Part shown: positions 45,826 to 54,203 of the stretch, piece after piece
Numbering within the stretch: position 1 is the stretch's first letter
Layout: each line of letters starts with the position of its first letter
Notes under the pieces: model-generated
Database searches by the model: none
Told to the model about the DNA's origin: nothing
Seen by the model: only the letters and a program-made list of their open reading frames with translations
Translations under genes and position numbers: made by a program
Assembly: GCA_006503475.1 (NCBI GenBank)
Contig: RSEH01000119.1
Span: 62,001 to 126,000 of the forward strand
DNA length: 64,000 nucleotides
Direction: 5' to 3'
Origin: Stentor roeselii
Lineage: Eukaryota; Ciliophora; Heterotrichea; Heterotrichida; Stentoridae

Positions 45826-47847
45826 TTTTATCTTTTTATGGAAATATTTAATGATTTTTTAGGAATATAGAGGAGGTTGGATTTTTTTACTTCAGGATGA
45901 ATTGATTTTAGGAATTTAGGTTGGAGATGAATTGAATTCTATTAGTGTTATTGAATACTCTCAAGAAAAATTCAAACTTAAGATATGATTTGGATTTTAC
46001 ACTGATAGTCGCAATACACTTTTTATTTTGATTCACCCTAAAGAATTTGATTGAGCTTCAGTTAATTGTTATGTTGAATATTCTTGATTTTTTAAATTTT
46101 GCATTTGCTGGTTAAATAAACAACGTTTTCCTTATTAATATTATATTAAGGTTCCTTTTAATTATTATATGATTTTAATATAACTAGGTTTGATTGATTT
46201 ATAAATCCTTCTTCAAGTGTTCAACAAATAATAAAATTATCTTTTGAATGAGAACTTAATTTAAATAATTATTATGAACTCAAAATTTAGGTGAATTGTT
46301 TAGAATTTCGATGTTTTGGTTATAAGAAGCTTTTTGTCAGGGCCTTGTTATTGTTTTTTGAGCTTGTTTGGTTAACTTGTGAGTGATGAGGATTCTGAAT
46401 ATGGACAGATGAAAAATATGCTTGTTTCTGCTAATCTCATATTTGCTTTGATTGTGCTTTTTTTAATCTTAAAGTAATTAATTTAGTATAAACTTAGGTA
46501 TTCAGCTTTTCTTAATAATATTTTCCCGAAAACTTATAATAATGTAAGAGATTAGCTTAGTATTCAATCACAGAGAAGATTTTATCTTATTGAAAATGAT
46601 GTTGATTGGATTCTTAATTTTTAAATTTTGAAGAGTTATTTTTCGTCTAAATTAAATTGATAATATTAATCTCTCATTATTTCAATCAAATCTTTACTTA
46701 AGCACTCAATTATTTAATCAAATTACATATATTTCTAAATATGTATAAAATTATAATTTAGAGGTAAAATCAATCCAGGAAAGTTTATTATTTCCTAAAT
46801 GACTATGAATTTAATTTCTTTATGCATTAATACTATCAATTCAAAAGCACTTGTCCCGATTCTGAATAAAACTTAGTACTTATGCCAAACTTTCTCAAAT
46901 CCCTGGAGTGTCTTGAATCGGATGACTAGCAAATAGAGCGAAATCTTTCTCAAGTCATTAACAAAGAAAGTAGTTTGAAAACCCAATTCAGGTTACCAGT
47001 CTAAACCTCTTCAACAACATTCAAGTCATCAGTTTCTTTTTCCTCTGCATCTTTTATCAAAGTCTGGTCACAGAGAGGTTTAAATAATCTTTGCCTGTCT
47101 TTTTTACTCAAATAGTTAATATTCTTGGTCTGCTCCTTCTTATTTTCCTCTTATACTGCTGTATTTGTTTCTTATAGTTCCTCTTATTTCCTCTTCAGAC
47201 TCTTTAGAAATTACAGTCAACTCCATCCTAAGTACTTGTTTCCATCAAATACTATCAGTTACTTCTAAACCAGCAGCAAATACTCCTTCTTCAGTTAATT
47301 TTCAAAGTTATCAGAGAAATGAGTGGGAGAGAATAGCATATATTAATTACATTAATGGGTAATACTTAGAAACTTTTACAAATCTTTAGATTTGAATCAT
47401 TAGAAAAGGTAAATCAAGGTTTTTCTATATTTCCTATAGGATCAATATTAAGACGTATATTCTACATATGAGACACCAGATAATTCAAAATACTCTTCAA
47501 AATCTTCTTAATTACCCTAAAAAATTCATTTCCATCAAAATTTTGTAAAACTAAGGAAAGATTTCAAGTAATTATGCTATTTAACTTGAAGAAATAATCT
47601 AATGAATCAATTTTAGGTATTCTAAATCAATAATAAAATCTATTAATTTAAAACTTTACAATTTTTCACTAAAAGTAATTATTTGTCACCTCCTTCAAGT
47701 CTTTAAACTAAATACAATTTTTTATGCTTTATGAAAGGATCATACTTATAATAAAAAAATATCAAGCGGACCATATGTATCAAACAATACTTATATCAAA
47801 TTCTTGACGGTAGAGATAATTAATTTTCATGGTCGGACATATTTATA
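45826..47847. other. 2-kb gene-poor spacer with a decayed minus-strand gene on its right
   Basis: From 45826 to about 46850 only AT-rich spacer is visible. From about 46860 to 47560 the composition is less AT-rich and holds decayed coding DNA on the minus strand (listed separately). The remaining about 290 bp lead into the AAA/PD-(D/E)XK gene and show no terminal repeats that I can support. Confidence 0.5.
47001..47560 (-). pseudogene. Decayed gene of unknown family (minus strand)
   Basis: Consecutive protein-like pieces in changing frames: at about 47555-47300, NLSLVLQNFDGNEFFRVIKK ... with three stops; at about 47300-47150, TEEGVFAAGLEVTDSI, then WKQVLRMELTVISKESEEE; and at about 47150-47001, KKEQTKNINYLSKKDRQRLF and on to NVVEEV, ending at TAG (47001-47003). 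All lie in the same order on one strand and the composition is that of genes here, not spacer. There are at least two frame changes and four or more stops. One stop could lie in a 15-nt intron-like string (GTGTCTCATATGTAG, A at position 10), but the others cannot. The parent gene is not identified. Confidence 0.45.
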
Positions 47848-49848
47848 ATGTTTTTTTGGCTGGGTCGCAATGCAGTGTCTGGCTTAAAAGCCATCAGAAA
47901 GAGGTTTTCAACAGATGTTAATAGTCCTTCAAAGCCTTTCCCTGAGTTTGTTCCGAATATTCAGGGCTTTGAGGACATTCTTGAGGATAGTAATCTCATA
48001 TGCGTAGATAAATCACTTTTAATAAAGGATATTCTACAAGAAAAGATAGTTCTATTAACTAGGCCAAGAAGATGGGGTAAATCAATTAACATGCAGATGA
48101 TTGAGAGTTTTTTTCAGCCTACTTTTTCACCAGAAGGCATAATTATTGAAGATAAAATCAAGAAACAAAAATTTTCAAAGGTGAATATTGGCGGTGAATA
48201 TATTTTTAAGGATCCATTTACAAAAGAGTTAAAGAAAACTGCAATTATTGATTTCCAAGGTACAGTTCCTGTGGTCAGTCTAACTTTTAATAATCCGATA
48301 CAAAATAATATTGTTGGAATACATCGATCGTTTATAACTCCACTAAGAAAAATGATTAAAAAGCACAAATATTTATTAAGATCAGCAAGAGTAAGTGATA
48401 ATTATTATAATGATTTATTCCAAAAAATTTTAAAAGAGGATTATAACAAAATAGCACCTGATGAGATTTCTGATACTTTTCATTTTCTTGTAACTGCCTT
48501 AAACGAGCACCATGGTCAGATGCCTATCTTACTTATAGATGAGTATGATAACACTTTACTCAGACTCAAAGTGGAGGGTAATGATTTATATAAGTATGGT
48601 CTCGCCATATTTAAAGATATGTTTTCTATTATAAAACATGAAAATAATTTAGTTCAAATGGCAGTGTTCACAGGAGTATCTAGGATCGCAAAAGAAGACA
48701 TCTTTTCTGGAGTGAACAATATACGTTATGATTCAGTACAAGATTCAGATTATATTGAACATTTTGGATTTACTGAATCGGATATAGATTATTTACTTGA
48801 TAAAGTAGCTGTTCTTTTTAAAAAAGAGTTGAGCAAAACAAAACTAAAAGAGAAAATTGCTTTCTGGTATGATGGGTACAATATAAATAATAAGATAGTA
48901 TACAATCCATTTTCAGTTATGAATTGTCTTCATTCGCTCATTAAAGAACACAAAAGACCTTTTAAACCATATTGGGCGAATTCCGGCGATCCTTCTCTCC
49001 TTGTAAATGCCTTAGAAACAGTTCCTACCAAAGGCTGCATTGATACATTATTCAAAACAGATAAAGTAAACTTTACTCCTGCAGATGTTACTGATTTACA
49101 AAATATTTCGAGTAGTGAAAATGCTTTTTTGACCATGATGCTAGATTCAGGATACTTAACTCAAGGAGATGAAGACCTTGTATTCAAGATCCCAAATAAT
49201 GAAGTCAAATATGAACTTTATGATAAACTTTATCGAACCTGGCTCAAGAGGCAGGGAGGCAATCTGTTTGAAGTGTCTATATTCCCAGAAGAATTTGCAG
49301 ACCCAGAAACATTTTTAAAGGTGTTCCAAGAAAAAGTTCTTCCTTCCTTCAAAGAAGAAGATAATCCTGAGTATTTTTTTCAAAGCTTACTTTACCTAAG
49401 TCTCAATAAAAAAGGTTTACATGCAATTTTAGAAAAAAAAACAGATGAAGATAAAAGAATAGACGTTGTTATAATTCCTGATGAAACTTTATACCATAAA
49501 AATGATACTGTTTATATAATTGAAATAAAAATGCATACGAGAAAAAGCAAAAAATCTGTTATGAATCAGGGTTTCAATCAAATATTTTCAAAAAACTATG
49601 CTGCAAATGAATTGATTAAGGATAACAGTTTAAAAATATTCATACTAAGAGTTGTGAGTTTTGGACAAAACGAACATTTAGAGTGGGAAATATCGATGAC
49701 TGAACTCAGATTCACAAGAGAGAATCTACTTAAGGCAATAGAGTCATTATTTCTGAACAATGAAAAAGGTGAAGAAAAAACAGAAATCTTCGAAGAGTTA
49801 AAATATTTTTCTTTCAGCTCATTTATGAGTAAGGATAATCTAGATTAA
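47848..49848 (+). CDS. AAA-ATPase-like plus PD-(D/E)XK nuclease family protein with mitochondrial-type leader; bacterial-type gene
   Basis: 666 residues. The first about 25 (FWLGRNAVSGLKAIRKRFST) are Arg/Lys-rich, amphipathic and lack acids: a good mitochondrial presequence. The family core then starts: IQGFEDILEDSNLICVDKSL, the family's modified P-loop LTRPRRWGKSIN (about 71-81), VVSLTFNNP, Walker B LLIDEYDN (about 227-234), FTGVSRIAKEDIFSGVNN, FGFTESDI, FWYDGYN and YNPFSV. This matches the AAA-ATPase-like domain (PF09820 type). C-terminal PD-(D/E)XK nuclease (PF08011 type): RIDVVII near 536 and VYIIEIKM near 558 (D...ExK). Such genes are common in Bacteroidetes, clostridia and gut-fungus genomes, usually of unknown role. 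Neighbours are decayed genes. Horizontal acquisition is inferred. Confidence 0.9.
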   Translation: MFFWLGRNAVSGLKAIRKRFSTDVNSPSKPFPEFVPNIQGFEDILEDSNLICVDKSLLIKDILQEKIVLLTRPRRWGKSINMQMIESFFQPTFSPEGIIIEDKIKKQKFSKVNIGGEYIFKDPFTKELKKTAIIDFQGTVPVVSLTFNNPIQNNIVGIHRSFITPLRKMIKKHKYLLRSARVSDNYYNDLFQKILKEDYNKIAPDEISDTFHFLVTALNEHHGQMPILLIDEYDNTLLRLKVEGNDLYKYGLAIFKDMFSIIKHENNLVQMAVFTGVSRIAKEDIFSGVNNIRYDSVQDSDYIEHFGFTESDIDYLLDKVAVLFKKELSKTKLKEKIAFWYDGYNINNKIVYNPFSVMNCLHSLIKEHKRPFKPYWANSGDPSLLVNALETVPTKGCIDTLFKTDKVNFTPADVTDLQNISSSENAFLTMMLDSGYLTQGDEDLVFKIPNNEVKYELYDKLYRTWLKRQGGNLFEVSIFPEEFADPETFLKVFQEKVLPSFKEEDNPEYFFQSLLYLSLNKKGLHAILEKKTDEDKRIDVVIIPDETLYHKNDTVYIIEIKMHTRKSKKSVMNQGFNQIFSKNYAANELIKDNSLKIFILRVVSFGQNEHLEWEISMTELRFTRENLLKAIESLFLNNEKGEEKTEIFEELKYFSFSSFMSKDNLD

Positions 49849-50999
49849 AAATTTAAATATTTTTTAATCTATGTTAAATAAGACAGTGCAACTTCAGGCT
49901 CCTATAAGGCAAGGTTATTAGATAAATTAATTACTCAAGTTATTATTCCCTTTAGATCAAAGACAACACAAAGTAATTTTAGTCCTTCAACAAATCAAAC
50001 ATGCCAAAATCGATCAATTATCTAAAAATAATTCAATAAAGAAAATGATAAAATTAAAACAACCTGAAAATTCTGACTTATTCCTGAGTTCAGCATCTTC
50101 ATCAAGCATAAATTTCCAAAAATACTTGAATTCTTCACTTGGTAGAAAAAAAGGATTCATTTTTGAAAAGATTTATATAAAAAGGAATCAAATATTTTAT
50201 ATCTGGGCTGATTTTGTGAAAACTATTAAATGAAAAGAATCATTTCGCTGATAGGAGATAATTCAAAAGCTTTTGACAAGATGAGAAAAGAAAGTTAGAG
50301 TTAGCACTCAAGGTATTTTCATCTGATTTAAATAAGACCTGAAGCATTTTCATAAGAAAAGTTTTGATAACAAAAAATGACTTTTTCTGTCAAATTTTAT
50401 CAAAGATCTTTTTTAATGATTTTATTGACTTACTACTCAAAAAAATTTTTAGAGGTAAGTGTCCTTTATTAAGATTTACCAAGAAGGAAGCCAAAAGAGG
50501 AAAAGTGTAAAGTATAAAACTATAATGAGAATCTTTGTATTATTGTTTAAGAAAAGCTCTCATCACATTCTAAGAATCGGAAAGGTCAGATATTAACCTT
50601 CCTCGCAAAAACTCTACTTAAATACTCTAATAATTATAGATGCTCGTATATTATCGACTTAATACTCTTAAGAAGGTAACATTCAGAATAAAATCACAAA
50701 TCAACAAAAGACCATGTCTCAATAAATGCCTTACTTCTGAATTTGTCATAATCCAAACTACCATCAAACAAATCCTTTATCACAATTTCCTCTAATAAAA
50801 TTCACGAGTCCAAACAAATTCCAAGTCTTTTAATCATACCCTTTTACTTAAAATTCACTAAAACCTCAAACGCTAATTCCAAAGAATGCTTCTAGTCAAA
50901 ATAATCTATTTAATAACATTATTGCAGCATGTTCATAAACTTAGAACCTTCATAAATATCAGATGCAAGAACTAAACTCAGAAGGCCAAATCTATAAAC
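49849..50999. other. 1.15-kb spacer; no intact gene, possible coding debris
   Basis: Short protein-like runs occur (49910-50030, LLDKLITQVIIPFRSKTTQS; 50045-50233, MIKLKQPENSDLFLSSASSS) but no frame is long enough or recognisable. Directly upstream of the phosphatase pseudogene, MQELNSEGQIYKHDF (about 50962-51005, another frame) may be part of its N-terminus. Confidence 0.3.
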
Positions 51000-51600
51000 A
51001 TGATTTTCGACAAAGGCGTTTACTTTGATTTAAAAAAAAAAAAATTGAGTCCTCAAAGCCCTAAAGGACCGAAGTCAGACTGGAAAGCCCTAAAAGTGCA
51101 CTTTTTCAAAGAAGGTTTAATAACTAAGCAAGATGTGATGCGATTATCAACCAAGTCGAGCAGATCTTCAAAGCCGAGCCGAACATCATCCAATGCAGGA
51201 CACAGTGAATGTTGTGGGGGATATCCATGGACAGTATTATGATTTTATTAAGCTTTTTTAACTTGGAGGTAGTCCTGATAAGACAAAGTACTTGTTTTGG
51301 GAGGTTACGTCGATCGAGGAATGTTTTTCATTGAATAATTCTTTTGCTCTATTCTTTGAAGATTAATTTTCCTAATCTCATTTACATGATAAGGAAAATC
51401 ATGAATGTAGACATATGAGATCTATGTTCAGTTTTTGAAGATAATATCTTTACAATATGATTTGAAGGTTTATGAGAATTTTATGGATAGCTTTGACTGT
51501 CATCCTATGGCTTGCATATTTAATTCTTTGAGGAGTCTGCGAAGCCGTAATGAAGTCATTATTAGAGAAATGACCGAGAATTTTGAGGTACAGTTATTTT
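51000..51600 (+). pseudogene. Calcineurin (PP2B) catalytic-subunit pseudogene, 5' part only
   Basis: Pieces of a serine/threonine phosphatase appear in the right order but in different frames: PKSDWKALKVHFFKEGLITK (51065-51130); INQVEQIFKAEPNIIQC (about 51147-51200); VNVVGDIHGQYYDFIKLF (51209-51262), then LGGSPDKTKYLF after a TAA; GYVDRGMFFIE (about 51304-51335); ENHECRHMRSMFSF (about 51396-51438); VYENFMDSFDCHPMACIFN (about 51468-51525). GDIHGQ, GYVDRG and NHECRH are PPP-family metal-site motifs, and the MD.FDC.P.A block is diagnostic of calcineurin A. At least three frameshifts and several stops; the C-terminal half with the calcineurin-B and calmodulin-binding regions is missing. A host gene copy, clearly dead. 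Confidence 0.85.
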
Positions 51601-51713
51601 TTAATTATTTTACAAAATGCTAGCATTCTTTGCATGATAAATTTTAGACAATTAAGACTGATAGGTTCAGTTGAAAATTTCTGATTATCTTAATTTTGTT
51701 ATAACCATTAGCA

Positions 51714-53486
51714 TTATCTAATAAATGGATACTCAGCTTTATACCTTTCTACAAACTTTTCCCTATAAATCGATTCAGTGAGTTCCTTCTTAAAATTCTG
51801 CCAATCCACCAGACACTGATCAAGTTCCGCAGGTTGTATATCCCCAGGACAGTCAATTTCAAAGATATCCGAAATTTCAGTTTTAATTTTCGCAACAATT
51901 TTATCAGAAAAGTAAGTCAAAATGCTTTTATCAAGTACCATAAGAGTGAGTTCCGCAGTAGTAACAACAACAGTAAACTTTGAATTAAGTTCTTCTCGTT
52001 GTTCTTCTTCATCAAGCAGTACCCTTCCTCCAAAATAGTCTCTTGAATGAAGAGTTCCGAATTCAAGATAATCTTTTGTAACATATCCTTTATTTTTTGA
52101 TAGATTTTCATATTCAGGTACAAAAAACTTGATTTTTTTTATTGTTTCTTGAGTCAGAGGACCGATGTTGTTGATTAGAATTTTTTTTATTATCGTTTTT
52201 TGGATGTTTGGAGGAAAACCGTTTCTTTTGTTGGCATTCATGAAGGGAGTTATTATTCCTTGCAACTTGAAACCTTCCACGTAAAGCTTCGCGTTTCCTG
52301 ATACGATTATGTGAAGCCCTTTAGGGATTTCGCCTTGGTGAAGGATTATGTCACCTAGTTTGTAAGTGAGAAGAGGGAGATATGTGGCTAGATTTGTAAG
52401 ACAGTCATTTTCAAGGCGCGAAAAAATGTGGATTTTTGATAAAAATTGCATTTTTTGGTCGATTTCTTCTTTTTGGTCTTCTATTAAAATTGATCTGTAT
52501 TCGTTTTTATCTATTTGGAAACAGTAAGAGTCTTCAGAAGCTATACAAGTCGATTGTCGATATTTAGAGCTTGAATCAGAATTAGAAATAAAAGTAGAAT
52601 CCCCAAAATGTTTACCATCATAAATAGAAGTAACAATCATTTTATGTTCATCAGTCCCTTTCATATTTTTTTCAACTGTAACCGACCCTTTAATTACAAT
52701 AAAAAAGTTGTACCCAATATCACCTTGTCGAAAAATAGTCTGATTAATTAAAAAATGAACAATTTCACAGCTATTCAGAATATTCCTGCGAGTTTTCTGT
52801 GAAAACTTCGAAAAAAACTCAAGATGTTCAAGAGTTTTATCAATAAACAAATAATCTCTCAACTGAATCGGAAGTTCAAACTGATAAATCAAACTTTTCA
52901 ACATATTTTCATCAATAACTCCTGAATTAGAATAGTTAAAATCAGTTTCTTCTTCAATTTTCGTCGAATTAACAATAATATTTTTGCTGATTTTTTCAAT
53001 TTTTTCACAATTTTCTCTTTTTTCCGCAGAAGTTTCTAATAATTGATTCAAAGAGTGAAGATTTTTTGCTTCTAACTGACAAAGTCCTTGAGTTTCAATA
53101 GGTGTCAACAATTCTTTCAATTCTTTTAACCTTGAATGAGGACGTCGAGAAGGAGAAAAATCTGAAGACCTTAAAACCAAAGCCGGGCTTCGAGCCTTGA
53201 CTCGAATTTTTCTTTTAACCTGGGAATTTGTGAGGCTTTGGTAACTTGGAACCTTTTGAAGTGAACTCCTTGTTGATTCAGTTCGTTTTGAAGAATTGTA
53301 TTTAAGAAAATCTTCTACTTTGTAAGGTAAGAACTGAAAGTTTTGGTATTTTTCAGATGATTTTGTTGATTTTAACTTGAATGATCGGGAATAGGAACGG
53401 TTTAAGGATTTGGGAATATTTGGAAGTTTTGATTGACTTGAATTCACAAAAAAATCAGAAGTGTCTCTGGGCTTCTTTTCCAGCAT
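51714..53486 (-). CDS. Double cyclic-nucleotide-binding-domain protein
   Basis: 590 residues. The N-terminus (1-180) is basic, Ser-rich and disordered. The first cNBD (about 215-345) shows LEFFSKFSQKTRRNILNSCE, FRQGDIGYNFFIVIKGSVTV and DGKHFGDSTFIS. The second (about 350-560) has IFSRLENDCLTNLATYLPLL, LGDIILHQGEIPKGLHIIVSG and HSRDYFGGRVLLDEEEQREE, with an insertion of about 80 residues in the middle. The spacing is that of PKA regulatory subunits or PKG without the kinase. The canonical RxA cAMP-contact is replaced or unclear in both (SSSKYRQST in the first), so ligand binding is uncertain. No kinase domain follows; by inference a cNMP sensor or a diverged PKA-R. Confidence 0.85.
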   Translation of the reverse strand: MLEKKPRDTSDFFVNSSQSKLPNIPKSLNRSYSRSFKLKSTKSSEKYQNFQFLPYKVEDFLKYNSSKRTESTRSSLQKVPSYQSLTNSQVKRKIRVKARSPALVLRSSDFSPSRRPHSRLKELKELLTPIETQGLCQLEAKNLHSLNQLLETSAEKRENCEKIEKISKNIIVNSTKIEEETDFNYSNSGVIDENMLKSLIYQFELPIQLRDYLFIDKTLEHLEFFSKFSQKTRRNILNSCEIVHFLINQTIFRQGDIGYNFFIVIKGSVTVEKNMKGTDEHKMIVTSIYDGKHFGDSTFISNSDSSSKYRQSTCIASEDSYCFQIDKNEYRSILIEDQKEEIDQKMQFLSKIHIFSRLENDCLTNLATYLPLLTYKLGDIILHQGEIPKGLHIIVSGNAKLYVEGFKLQGIITPFMNANKRNGFPPNIQKTIIKKILINNIGPLTQETIKKIKFFVPEYENLSKNKGYVTKDYLEFGTLHSRDYFGGRVLLDEEEQREELNSKFTVVVTTAELTLMVLDKSILTYFSDKIVAKIKTEISDIFEIDCPGDIQPAELDQCLVDWQNFKKELTESIYREKFVERYKAEYPFIR

Positions 53487-54203
53487 CGAAAAAAATATTA
53501 TATGAAGAAAGGGTAGTATTGTGATATTTTCAATGAGAAATAAGGTAAGTGATAAATGAGATTAGTTATGTTTTGAATAAATTTGAGATTTGTGAGATTT
53601 GGAATATTTAGAAGTGAAATAATAGATTGTAATCGGTTTAACGGTAGATGAGGCTTTTTATTGTCTTTTTTATTTATTGTGTTTTAAATAAAGATTTTTT
53701 TGAGGCTAGAGCAGAGATTATTGTATAGAATAATTAATCATATCTAGTCTTGAATAGAAATTAGTTTAAGACTTGTAAAATATTTGAGTGTTATTAATTA
53801 GCTTGGGCTATCTAGACTGCTTTTCAATTAAACACATAACTAAAACAGTTTATCATATGCCTTCAGCCTTTTCGGAGTATAATAGTTATGGTCTTCGATA
53901 TACTGAATTTGAATAGTGTATTTAATTTAAATATCAAGATATTAGTGTATTTCTCATTTACTGGCTATTTGTAACTAGTAAACCCTAGATATAATCTTAT
54001 CTTTAACTAATTAGATTTTCCTAGTTCTAGAGGGCATTAACACTATTAAATTTTCCAATTTTCATATATTTTAGTTACAAATCCAATGGCCGATTTAGCA
54101 TACACATTCACCAATATCAATTTAAAACAATCCTTAATCAGTTTTCTTTGATCTCACCAAGATTACCTAAAAGTTCATAAATTTGTTTTATTCATTCAAA
54201 TAA
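53487..54203. other. 717-bp divergent spacer, nothing recognised
   Basis: AT-rich region between the divergent cNBD protein and kinesin-2 genes. It presumably holds both promoters; no motif stands out. Confidence 0.5.

Noticed and set aside
47741-49930. Terminal inverted repeats or target-site duplications around the AAA/PD-(D/E)XK gene
   Set aside because: Only short AT-rich similarities (such as GATAATTAATT versus GATAAATTAATT) are present, as expected by chance here.
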